A DNA stretch of 64,000 nucleotides, taken from an uncultured Muribaculum sp. GTDB taxonomy: Bacteria > Bacteroidota > Bacteroidia > Bacteroidales > Muribaculaceae. The stretch spans positions 1 through 64,000 of the forward strand of contig CAJTSK010000007.1 of the NCBI GenBank assembly GCA_910578835.1, read 5' to 3'. This document shows positions 51,393 through 59,198 of the stretch, one piece after another. Every line of letters starts with the position of its first letter. The stretch's first letter is position 1. The notes beneath the pieces are model-generated. The model was not told where the DNA came from, ran no database searches, and saw nothing but the letters and a program-made list of their open reading frames with translations. Made by a program: the position numbers and the translations under genes.

Positions 51393-53816
51393 ATGGCTAA
51401 TTCAGATAACGATAATCCGCGAATAATATCTTTAGGACAAATAGAAATAGACCCGGGCAAGTTTGACGCGCGCCCCGATACCGAGGCGCTCCCGTTGCTA
51501 CCTACGCGTAATCTTGTGCTTTTCCCTACCGTGGCGACTCCCTTGTCGCTTGTCAGGGAACAATCGTTGCGTGTAGCGCGTGAGGCATTTGAAAAAAGCG
51601 TTCCGCTTGGTGTGGTGTGCCAGCTTGACCCTGACAATGAAAATCCGGGACTTGACGGGCTGCAACCGTTTGGTGTGGTGGCTGATGTGCTTAAGATTTT
51701 TGACCTTCCCGACGGTCAGCACACGGCTCTCATCCGCGCCCGCGACAAATTTCAGATTGTCGGCGAGTCAGAGTCGGTATCTCCCGGCAATACACTTATT
51801 GCCCGGGTGGAGCTTATAAAGGAGCAGAAACCGCGTAGTAATGACAAGACTTTCGGGGCTATCGCGACTGCCGTGAAGGATATGACCCTGAAGATGCTCG
51901 AAAGTATTGACGGGGCGCAGGATTTTGCCCATAATGTGCAGAATTATCCCGAGCCTGTGGGGCTGATTAATCTTATCTGTAGCCAGGCTCCCATTTCTTC
52001 TGAAAAGAAAGCGGCCCTGCTTGCTGAAAATTCAGTCAAGGAACGTGCCCGCATGCTCCTGCTTGAGCTGACCGAGTTTGAGCGTATGCAGCAGGTGACT
52101 CAAAAAATACAGTCGATTGCCCGCGAAAACTTTGAGCAGAATCAGCGACAGGCATTTCTGCATCAGCAGATGGAGGCTATACGCCAGGAACTCTATGGCG
52201 ACACCGATGACGACCGTGAGTCGCTGCGTAAGCGCTCTGAGGAGGTCGCGTTCAGCGAAGCTGCAAGAAAGGTGTTTGACAAGGAGCTTGACAAGCTTGG
52301 CAGGCTCAATCCGCAGAGTCCTGATTATGCCGTGCAATTCAGTTATCTGGAGACTTTGCTCGATCTTCCCTGGCTGAAATATTCCGAACTCAACACTGAT
52401 CTTGAACTTGCCCGTGAAACGCTTGACGTAGACCATTACGGATTGACAAAGGTAAAGGAGCGCATATTGGAGCAGATAGCGGTGTTGATGAATAATCCTT
52501 CGGGCAAGGCGCCTATACTTTGTCTTGTAGGTCCCCCCGGAGTAGGAAAGACTTCGCTCGGACGCTCGATTGCCGCCGCGCTCGGACGCTCCTATCAGCG
52601 AGTGTCGCTCGGCGGTCTTCATGACGAGGCTGAGATACGCGGTCATCGCCGCACATATATAGGTGCGATGCCGGGGCGTATAATTGACGCGATAAAGCGT
52701 GCCGGTGATTCCAATCCGGTGTTGCTTCTTGATGAGGTAGACAAGATAGGCAGTGATTTCAAGGGCGACCCGTCGGCGGCTTTGCTGGAGGTGCTTGACC
52801 CTGAACAAAACTGTCGCTTCCATGACAATTACATTGACGTGGATTATGACCTGTCAAAGGTGCTCTTCATCGCTACGGCAAACACTCTCTCCACTTTGTC
52901 ACAACCGCTGCTCGACCGCATGGAGATAATCAACCTTGCCGGATACCTTCTGGAGGAAAAGGTTGAGATTGCGATGCGTCATATCCTGCCTACCTTGCGC
53001 GAGGAAAATAATCTGAAGCCCAAGGAAGTCAATGTGACCCCCGAGGCTGTGGCAGAGATTGTAGAGAAATATACTTCGGAGAGCGGTGTGCGCCAGCTTG
53101 AGAAGGAGCTGTCTACGATTGTCAGGAAGGTGATTCTCGCAAAAATGCTTGGCAAGAAGGTGCCTGCAAAAATCGGTCCGAAGCATCTGAAGGAGTTTCT
53201 CGGAGTGGAAAAGTTCAGCAAGGACCGTTATGAGGGCAATGAATTTGCCGGCGTGGTCACCGGTCTTGCCTGGACTGCCGTAGGTGGTGAGATACTGTTT
53301 ATCGAGTCATCTTTGTCAAAGATAAAGGGCGACAAGCTTACCCTGACCGGAAATCTCGGTAATGTGATGAAAGAGTCGGCTACGATTGCTTTCCAGTATG
53401 TGAAAAGCCATGCCGCCGAGTTGGGTATAGCCGAGGAGGCGTTCGAGAAATACCAGCTGCACCTTCATGTGCCTGAAGGAGCCATTCCCAAGGATGGTCC
53501 CTCTGCCGGTATCACTATGGCTACTGCTATCGCGTCGGCGTTTACCCAACGCAAGATACGCAATCGTCTTGCCATGACAGGAGAGATAACTTTGCGCGGC
53601 AAGGTGCTGCCTGTAGGCGGAATCAAGGAAAAGATTCTTGCGGCGAAGCGTGCCGGCATTACCGACATCATCCTGTCGTCAGACAATAAGAAGGATATAG
53701 CCGAGATTGATTCGGTATATGTGTCGGGGCTTACATTCCATTATGTCAACACTGTGCTTGAAGTGATGGATATCGCCCTGCTTTCTGAAAAGGTAGCCAA
53801 TCCGATTGCTATCTGA
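51393..53816 (+). CDS. lon: ATP-dependent protease Lon
   Basis: Cytoplasmic AAA+ serine protease for damaged and regulatory proteins. Of 807 residues, the N-terminal substrate domain begins near 31 (EALPLLPTRNLVLFPTVATPLSLVREQS). The AAA module has Walker A GPPGVGKTSLGRS near 379-391 and Walker B LLLDEVDKIG near 446. The protease domain has the nucleophile in PKDGPSAGITMATA near 697-710 and its lysine in KEKILAAKRAGI near 746. It has its own terminator. No promoter of the usual type is clear in the short gap after thrC. Confidence 0.97.
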   Translation: MANSDNDNPRIISLGQIEIDPGKFDARPDTEALPLLPTRNLVLFPTVATPLSLVREQSLRVAREAFEKSVPLGVVCQLDPDNENPGLDGLQPFGVVADVLKIFDLPDGQHTALIRARDKFQIVGESESVSPGNTLIARVELIKEQKPRSNDKTFGAIATAVKDMTLKMLESIDGAQDFAHNVQNYPEPVGLINLICSQAPISSEKKAALLAENSVKERARMLLLELTEFERMQQVTQKIQSIARENFEQNQRQAFLHQQMEAIRQELYGDTDDDRESLRKRSEEVAFSEAARKVFDKELDKLGRLNPQSPDYAVQFSYLETLLDLPWLKYSELNTDLELARETLDVDHYGLTKVKERILEQIAVLMNNPSGKAPILCLVGPPGVGKTSLGRSIAAALGRSYQRVSLGGLHDEAEIRGHRRTYIGAMPGRIIDAIKRAGDSNPVLLLDEVDKIGSDFKGDPSAALLEVLDPEQNCRFHDNYIDVDYDLSKVLFIATANTLSTLSQPLLDRMEIINLAGYLLEEKVEIAMRHILPTLREENNLKPKEVNVTPEAVAEIVEKYTSESGVRQLEKELSTIVRKVILAKMLGKKVPAKIGPKHLKEFLGVEKFSKDRYEGNEFAGVVTGLAWTAVGGEILFIESSLSKIKGDKLTLTGNLGNVMKESATIAFQYVKSHAAELGIAEEAFEKYQLHLHVPEGAIPKDGPSAGITMATAIASAFTQRKIRNRLAMTGEITLRGKVLPVGGIKEKILAAKRAGITDIILSSDNKKDIAEIDSVYVSGLTFHYVNTVLEVMDIALLSEKVANPIAI

Positions 53817-53834
53817 TTATAAAGTAGAAATAAA

Positions 53835-53878
53835 TCAGAGGCAGCGCCGTAATCAATGATTATAGGCGCTGCCTCTGA
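53835..53878. terminator. Bidirectional terminator between lon and the DUF5606 gene
   Basis: Fourteen-base arms TCAGAGGCAGCGCC (53835-53848) and GGCGCTGCCTCTGA (53865-53878) with an inner TAATC/GATTA pair. The genes converge on it. The T-tracts are weak. Confidence 0.75.
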
Positions 53879-53899
53879 CTTATTACGTGGACAAGCTGA

Positions 53900-54331
53900 T
53901 TATTCTGCGGGCTTTTCTTCGGCCGGTTCAGCTGCTTCCTCTTTTTCAGCAAAGTCGGTAATGCCTGCTGCAACAAGCAGGTTGTACCAGTTGAATACCT
54001 TTTTGATGTCGTTGGTGTACACGCGGTCTTCGTCAAAGTCGGGAAGAATTTCCTTGAAATATTTACGAAGCTCGTGGTCATCTTTAAATGACTTTATGTC
54101 GACCTGCTTGGAATCGTTTTTCTCCTTGATAGTTTCAAATACCGATGCAAGGGGCACATCTTCTTCTACAGTATAGATTGCGATGTCACCGAGAGAGATT
54201 ACCTTGTCATGAGCGTATGCCGGTGTGCGCTTGCCTGTTGCAAGAGCCTCGACGATAAGCATGTTTTTTCCCTGGCTTACAAGCTTGAAAAGTCCGGGCT
54301 TGCCGGAAATTGCCAAAATTGTCTTTAACAT
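53900..54331 (-). CDS. DUF5606 protein
   Basis: Conserved Bacteroidota protein of 143 residues without known function. The start MLKTILAISGKPGLFKLVSQGKNMLIVE and the KVISLGDIAIYT segment near 44-55 identify the family. The C-terminal 20 residues are Glu/Pro/Ala-rich, probably disordered. No signal peptide or membrane helix, so it is cytoplasmic. Single gene; its -7 box overlaps the control region of the divergent Yip1 gene. Confidence 0.88.
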   Translation of the reverse strand: MLKTILAISGKPGLFKLVSQGKNMLIVEALATGKRTPAYAHDKVISLGDIAIYTVEEDVPLASVFETIKEKNDSKQVDIKSFKDDHELRKYFKEILPDFDEDRVYTNDIKKVFNWYNLLVAAGITDFAEKEEAAEPAEEKPAE

Positions 54332-54368
54332 TGTCGTTATTTATGTTTGAATTTATATTTCGCAATTA

Positions 54369-54376
54369 CAAAATTA
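54369..54376 (-). promoter_or_regulatory. -7 box of the DUF5606 gene
   Basis: CAAAATTA on the plus strand reads TAATTTTG, about 38 bases upstream of the ATG. The -33 half would lie across the divergent -7 box at 54399-54406, so the two promoters may interfere. Confidence 0.45.
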
Positions 54377-54398
54377 CAATTTTTTGGAGATATATTAC

Positions 54399-54406
54399 TA
54401 ACTTTG
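54399..54406 (+). promoter_or_regulatory. -7 box TAACTTTG of the Yip1-smpB pair
   Basis: It lies 17 bases before the ATG at 54424. A TTG is present but only 12 bases upstream, too close for a standard -33. Confidence 0.5.
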
Positions 54407-54423
54407 CTCTCCCAAAATAGATT

Positions 54424-54984
54424 ATGATGCTGAAGTTTCTTACTTGCCTTATACAATTGATTATTTCGCCTGCGAGGGGATGGGAAGATATCGCCGCTGA
54501 AGGAGATGAGCCGCGTAAGATTTGTTCCGACGGTTTTTATCCTTTGTTGGGAGTGACTGCATGTTCGGTATTTATTCGCCGTTTTTACGATGTCGAGCTT
54601 GGTGTCGCAAAGATGATTCAGGATGCGATTATTACCTTTGTGGAGTATTTTGTGACATATTTCCTTGCGTCGTTTTTATTTTCGATATTTCTCGGAAAGG
54701 TGATTGACGGCGAATTGAATGAAAAGAAGTATCACACATTTGCAATATACAATATCTCTTTGCTGGCACTTATCGCGATTGTCTCCAACTGTTTGCCTAT
54801 GGAGCTGTCAATCGTGCAGTTTCTCCCGGTGTTTACTATCGTAGTGATGTGGATGGGCAAGCGTTATCTTGCCGTGAGAGAGGATAAGAGCTTTACATTC
54901 ATTTTTATTGCAGCTGTGGCGATACTTGTCATGCCGTATCTGCTGGGTTATTTGTTTAATATGGTGATACCAAATGTCGACTGA
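54424..54984 (+). CDS. Yip1-domain membrane protein
   Basis: The protein has 186 residues. About five membrane helices lie between residues 38 and 183. The N-terminal LTCLIQLIISPARGWEDIA is the standard opening of bacterial Yip1-family proteins (helix followed by Pro-x-x-x-W). Bacterial members have no agreed function. Its stop overlaps the first base of the smpB start, so the two are coupled. Confidence 0.75.
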   Translation: MMLKFLTCLIQLIISPARGWEDIAAEGDEPRKICSDGFYPLLGVTACSVFIRRFYDVELGVAKMIQDAIITFVEYFVTYFLASFLFSIFLGKVIDGELNEKKYHTFAIYNISLLALIAIVSNCLPMELSIVQFLPVFTIVVMWMGKRYLAVREDKSFTFIFIAAVAILVMPYLLGYLFNMVIPNVD

Positions 54985-55439
54985 TGATGAATAGCAAAGA
55001 TATTAATATAAAAAATCGCAGAGCCACCTTTGACTACGCGATATCCGACACTTTTACCGCAGGAATCGTGCTTACCGGGACTGAAATAAAGTCAATCCGT
55101 CAGGGTAAGGCGAGTCTTGTCGACACATTCTGCTATGTCAATAATGGCGAGGTGTGGATAAAAAACATGTACATAGCCGAGTATTTTTACGGCACTTACA
55201 ATAATCATGCCGAGCGCCGTGACCGAAAGCTGCTGCTTAACAAGAAGGAGATAGCAAAGCTTGAGAAAAATGGCAAGGAGTCGGGTTTTACCATTGTGCC
55301 CATGAGGCTATTTATCAATGACCGTGGACTTGCCAAGCTTGTCATCGGGATAGGTCGCGGTAAGAAAGAGTACGACAAGCGCCAGTCGATAAAGGAGCGT
55401 GAAGACAAGCGCAATATGGCGCGCATGTTTGAAAAGTAA
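54984..55439 (+). CDS. smpB: SsrA-binding protein SmpB
   Basis: Binds tmRNA and brings it to stalled ribosomes for trans-translation. The protein has 151 residues: INIKNRRATFDYAISDTFTAGIVLTGTEIKSIRQGKASLVD near 8-48, an RRDRKLLLNKKEI segment and the basic C-terminal tail KEYDKRQSIKEREDKRNMAR that enters the mRNA channel. Either ATG of the initial pair (54984 or 54987) may be used. The tmRNA gene itself is not seen in this window. Convergent with the methyltransferase gene after two bases. Confidence 0.96.
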   Translation: MMNSKDINIKNRRATFDYAISDTFTAGIVLTGTEIKSIRQGKASLVDTFCYVNNGEVWIKNMYIAEYFYGTYNNHAERRDRKLLLNKKEIAKLEKNGKESGFTIVPMRLFINDRGLAKLVIGIGRGKKEYDKRQSIKEREDKRNMARMFEK

Positions 55440-55441
55440 CG

Positions 55442-56632
55442 TCAGCTTTTCTCTATAGGGGAGAGTATGAGCATCACCTTTCTTCCGTCGTTGAGCGTAG
55501 TGGCTATCAGCCTGTGGCGGTCACCGTCTTTTACCTTGAGCTTTTTGCGCAGCCAGTCGGCTGTATAATCGAAGTTGCGTACGGCGACATTGATTTTCGG
55601 ATAATCGCGCACGAGTCTTTTCAGTTCACCTGATGAGAAGTCGGCGACACGGTCTATGTGCCATGTCTCGCCGGGAAAATCCTTCACCGGGGCGGTGGAG
55701 CAGTATAGATGGGTGTTGGGGTGTAGCTTGGCGATATCAAAGTGCTGTGACAATAGTTTGTAGGGCGCCGCTTTCATGAGCGTGGCGCCCGGCTCATATA
55801 GATACCATCCGTCGCGCGGAGAATCATATCGTGCCACAGCCTGCGCCTCTTCCTCAGGGGTGAACGAAAACCTGTCGCGAGGAGTCCATACATGTATCGC
55901 CGGCTCTTGTGGCTGCATGTTAAACGTGATGTCGGCTACCAGCTCCTTGCACTCTGTTGCCGAGCCTACCACATACAGGTCGGTCGTAGCAGGTAATTCA
56001 CGCAATACTTGGGTTATATCAAGCATCGGCGAAGCTTTTACGATAAGCCGCCGTGATTTTGCCGATATTGCCGGGAGCAGTGCCGTGACATCAGGCGAAC
56101 AGTCGGCGAGGCGATATACGCGTTCGCCTGTCGGGCTGCGACGTGCCGGGTCGATAAACATGATGTCACATGTCGTATTGTCGCCTGCGAGGAAGTTTTT
56201 GCAGTCATCATTCACTACCGATATATTTTTAATCCCAAGAGCATTAGCGTTGTGATTTACTGCTTCTGCCACTATGCTGTCACGGTCGACTGCCGTGACC
56301 GATGCCGCTTTGCGCGCGATGTGAAAAGCATCTATGCCAAGCCCGCAAGTAAGGTCGGCTACGGTTGCCCCGTCATTTACAAGAGAAGCATGGAACGAGG
56401 CGAGGGTGTCGCTTGTACACTGCTCTTCCGATAGACGTGTGGGAAATATGAAATCCTTGCATTGCAGCGTCTGCGCCAGTTTTTTCTTCGCTTTTCGCCT
56501 GCATTCTATCTGGATAAGCGCCATGTCGAGCCATGGCATCTTGCCGGCATATTTCAGCCTGAGCTTCACCGGGTCGTCGTCGATATGGGCTGTCACCCAG
56601 TCGAGCATTTCTTTTAATTCCGTGTCAGTCAT
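55442..56632 (-). CDS. SAM-dependent methyltransferase with THUMP-like C-terminal domain
   Basis: The protein has 396 residues. The class I SAM site is VADLTCGLGIDAFHIARKA near 96-114, followed by TAVDRD (ribose-binding acid) and the substrate motif MFIDPARRS near 165-173. The C-terminal part (about 290-396, INVAVRNFDYTADWLRKKLKVKDGDRHRLIATT) fits the THUMP-like domain of this Bacteroidota group. The DPAR motif is like the DPPY of N6/N2-nucleic-acid methylases, so an RNA substrate is plausible. Target unknown. Confidence 0.8.
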   Translation of the reverse strand: MTDTELKEMLDWVTAHIDDDPVKLRLKYAGKMPWLDMALIQIECRRKAKKKLAQTLQCKDFIFPTRLSEEQCTSDTLASFHASLVNDGATVADLTCGLGIDAFHIARKAASVTAVDRDSIVAEAVNHNANALGIKNISVVNDDCKNFLAGDNTTCDIMFIDPARRSPTGERVYRLADCSPDVTALLPAISAKSRRLIVKASPMLDITQVLRELPATTDLYVVGSATECKELVADITFNMQPQEPAIHVWTPRDRFSFTPEEEAQAVARYDSPRDGWYLYEPGATLMKAAPYKLLSQHFDIAKLHPNTHLYCSTAPVKDFPGETWHIDRVADFSSGELKRLVRDYPKINVAVRNFDYTADWLRKKLKVKDGDRHRLIATTLNDGRKVMLILSPIEKS

Positions 56633-56640
56633 CTCTTGGT

Positions 56641-56682
56641 TGATAAAAGAAGAGGATGCGTCAAGTGGCTCGACGCATCCTC
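56641..56682 (-). terminator. Terminator of pgk
   Basis: Perfect 11-base arms GAGGATGCGTC (56652-56662) and GACGCATCCTC (56672-56682), followed on the minus strand by TTCTTTTATCA. Confidence 0.85.
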
Positions 56683-56702
56683 GATATTGGCTTTACTTGA
56701 TA

Positions 56703-57956
56703 TTATTCACCTTTTACGGCAGCTACTCCGGGGAGTATCTTGCCTTCGATAGCTTCAAGAAGGGCACCGCCACCGGTAGATACATAAGATACCTGGTCGG
56801 CAAGACCGAACTTGTTGACACATGCTACAGAGTCACCGCCACCTACGAGAGAGAACGCACCGTTGTCGGTGGCTTCTACGATAGCATCGGCGATTGCGCG
56901 TGAACCGGCAGTGAAGTTGTCAAATTCAAATACACCGGCAGGACCGTTCCAGAGGATAGTCTTTGAGGGACGGATAGCTTCAGCAAATGCCTTGCGGGTA
57001 TTAGGACCTGCATCAAGACCTTCCCAACCGTCGGGTATGTCATTGCAAGGGCAGATTTTGGTGTTTGCATCGTTGCTGAAAGCGTCGGCAGCAACGCAGT
57101 CAGTGCCGAGGATAAGGTTTACACCCTTTTCCTTAGCTTTCTTTATGATGTCGAGAGCGAGGTCAAGCTTGTCATCTTCCACGATAGAGTTACCGATCTT
57201 GCCACCCTGAGCCTTTGCAAAGGTGTAGGTCATACCACCGCAGAGAATGAGGTTGTCAACCTTATCCATGAGGTTCTCGATGATACCGATTTTGGTAGAC
57301 ACCTTAGAGCCGCCCATGATAGCGGTGAAGGGGCGCTTGATATCCTTAAGGATGTTGTCGACAGCCTGTACTTCCTTCTCCATAAGATAGCCGAGCATCT
57401 TGTTGTCGGGAGTAAAGTAGTCGGCGATGACAGCAGTGGAAGCGTGTTTGCGGTGAGCTGTACCGAATGCGTCGTTTACATAAACGTCGGCATAGCTTGC
57501 AAGCTTCTTGGCGAAGTCTTTCTGGCGATTCTTCATCTCTTTCTTGGCTGCGCCATAAGCAGGGTCTTCCTTGTCGATGCCTACAGGCTTGCCTTCTTCT
57601 TCGGGATAGAAACGGAGGTTTTCGAGAAGGAGTACTTCACCGGGCTTAAGGTTGGCGGCTGCTTCTTCAGCGTTTGCACAGTCGGGGGCAAAAATCACGT
57701 CATGTCCGAGAGCCTTTGCCACGTCATCTTTAATCTGAGCGAGAGAGAACTTAGGATTAACCTTGCCTTTGGGCTTGCCCATGTGTGACATGATGATCAG
57801 GCTTCCGCCATCTTCAAGGATTTTTTTGAGGGTGGGGAGGGCACCGCGGATACGGGTGTCATCAGTAATCTTGCCATTCTCATCCAGAGGTACATTGAAG
57901 TCTACTCTGACTATTGCCTTCTTACCGGCAAAATTGTAATTGTCAATTTTTTGCAT
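56703..57956 (-). CDS. pgk: Phosphoglycerate kinase
   Basis: Glycolytic enzyme making ATP from 1,3-bisphosphoglycerate. The protein has 417 residues from ATG 57956 (MQKIDNYNFAGKKAIVRVDFNVPLDE); an earlier in-frame ATG at 57980 lacks family support. Motifs: SHMGKPKGK near 59, NLRFYPEEEGK near 113, TAIMGGSKVSTK near 211 and GGGDSVACVNKFG near 373. Single gene with a clear terminator. Confidence 0.97.
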   Translation of the reverse strand: MQKIDNYNFAGKKAIVRVDFNVPLDENGKITDDTRIRGALPTLKKILEDGGSLIIMSHMGKPKGKVNPKFSLAQIKDDVAKALGHDVIFAPDCANAEEAAANLKPGEVLLLENLRFYPEEEGKPVGIDKEDPAYGAAKKEMKNRQKDFAKKLASYADVYVNDAFGTAHRKHASTAVIADYFTPDNKMLGYLMEKEVQAVDNILKDIKRPFTAIMGGSKVSTKIGIIENLMDKVDNLILCGGMTYTFAKAQGGKIGNSIVEDDKLDLALDIIKKAKEKGVNLILGTDCVAADAFSNDANTKICPCNDIPDGWEGLDAGPNTRKAFAEAIRPSKTILWNGPAGVFEFDNFTAGSRAIADAIVEATDNGAFSLVGGGDSVACVNKFGLADQVSYVSTGGGALLEAIEGKILPGVAAVKGE

Positions 57957-58354
57957 TTTGGTTAATATATTAAGAGTCAATAATGTCTAAATCACTCTAT
58001 ATTTGTAAGACGCAAATTTACAATAAATTTGTGAATATACCGCGTTTATTGGTGTGAATAATTAGGTGGTGATACGCTAAAATTACTTAACCGGGCAAGT
58101 GGTTGCCGCGCTTTTTTTGATGGGATAATTTTACCGCTTATCCATCGTATTGTACATGATAATCTTGAAATGCTGCATATCTCCCTCGACGGGAGAGCGC
58201 AACGGTTTTATTTAGTCGATTTTTACTCGTAAATTTGTGCTGTAGTACAATGAGATAATGAGACATCAATCTATACTATGGTATTGGCAGTCATTTGTAA
58301 AAAAGTGGCTGCCATTGCACACAATATCAATCACACGAATATTAATTTAAACTG
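57957..58354. other. Gap of about 400 bases upstream of pgk
   Basis: AT-rich, no convincing gene. It holds the likely pgk -7 box (58013-58020). A plus-strand TAAATTTG at 58230-58237 is followed by an imperfect hairpin GGCAG/CTGCC near 58289-58316, but there is no T-tract, so a small RNA is possible yet unsupported. Confidence 0.4.
58013..58020 (-). promoter_or_regulatory. -7 box of pgk
   Basis: CAAATTTA on the plus strand reads TAAATTTG on the minus strand, 57 bases before the pgk ATG. No -33 TTG at the right distance. Confidence 0.4.
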
Positions 58355-58389
58355 ACAATGGCATGGGACGTATTCGTCCATGCCATTGT
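58355..58389 (-). terminator. Terminator of the two-component operon
   Basis: Long arms ACAATGGCATGG.. and ..CCATGCCATTGT (58355-58370, 58375-58389) with one bulged G, about 34 bases after the response-regulator stop. An AT-rich stretch follows on the minus strand. Confidence 0.65.
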
Positions 58390-58422
58390 ATGGTATTGTA
58401 TGTTCCTGCCGGCAATATTTAT

Positions 58423-59169
58423 TTAAAGGTTGCAGCAGCGGTCGAGGAGCTTGCGCCGGAACATCCTGCCTACCTTCACTTCTTCAATTTTGTCAAATGG
58501 GGGATAAAACCTGCATATCCCGTCTTTTACTTCCATCAGGTAATTGATATTGATGATATGACGCTTGCTCACCTGTACAAAACAGTCGTTGATACTCAAT
58601 ATTGCATCTTTCGACACAGTGCGTTTCAGCGGCATAGGCTTGTAGGAAGAGGTGGCGATTGATAGCCAGCAGCGGTGTTCGGGCGAATACTTGAATGTGC
58701 ATATGTCCTGAATGGGCACGATGCGGAAATCTTCCGTGTTGGTATAGAAAATCAGTTTGTCACTCGGTGTCTTTGCTCTCCTTGTCGGGAAGCGTTCAAG
58801 TCCGAGCGCCATGTATTCCTCAAAGCGGCTCATGACTATGGCAAGCTCGTTGTCGTCAATGGGTTTCAGAAGGCAGTCGCAGGCATGATTTCGGAATGCC
58901 GGCAGGATGTAGTCGTTGTGTGCGGTGTAGATGACTACGTAAGAAGGAATCTCAGGCATCTCGTTAAGGGTGTCGAGCAACTTTATGCCGGTAGTGTCGG
59001 GTAGCATGATGTCAAGAAAGAGCAGTTCGGGCTTATGGTGTATTATGGTCTCAAGCCCTTCGATACCGTTGGATGCGGTTGCCGCGATTGTGATTCCAGG
59101 GTATTTGGCGAGCTTCTGTCTCAGGGATTCCACTGCCACGGGGTCGTCGTCAATGATAATAGCATTCAT
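58423..59169 (-). CDS. LytTR-family response regulator
   Basis: Two-component regulator of 248 residues. Receiver domain about 1-120 with acidic DDD at 7-9, phosphorylation site Asp53 in LLFLDIMLPDTTG, Thr in VIYTAHND near 90 and Lys in LLKPIDD near 113. The C-terminal LytTR DNA-binding domain (about 145-245) has DICTFKYSPEHRCWL and FVQVSKRHIININYLMEV. Encoded 29 bases after the partner kinase. LytTR regulators usually bind pairs of direct repeats; no target is evident here. Confidence 0.92.
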   Translation of the reverse strand: MNAIIIDDDPVAVESLRQKLAKYPGITIAATASNGIEGLETIIHHKPELLFLDIMLPDTTGIKLLDTLNEMPEIPSYVVIYTAHNDYILPAFRNHACDCLLKPIDDNELAIVMSRFEEYMALGLERFPTRRAKTPSDKLIFYTNTEDFRIVPIQDICTFKYSPEHRCWLSIATSSYKPMPLKRTVSKDAILSINDCFVQVSKRHIININYLMEVKDGICRFYPPFDKIEEVKVGRMFRRKLLDRCCNL

Positions 59170-59198
59170 GTCGATAAGTTGATAGGGAATAGTTGATT

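Noticed and set aside
52032..52823. Long open frame of 263 codons on the minus strand inside lon
   Set aside because: It lies wholly antisense to a certain gene, has no family resemblance, and its length follows from the codon bias of lon.
58230..58320. Possible small RNA: a plus-strand TAAATTTG box followed by an imperfect hairpin
   Set aside because: There is no -33 element and no T-tract after the hairpin, so the support is too weak to call it.
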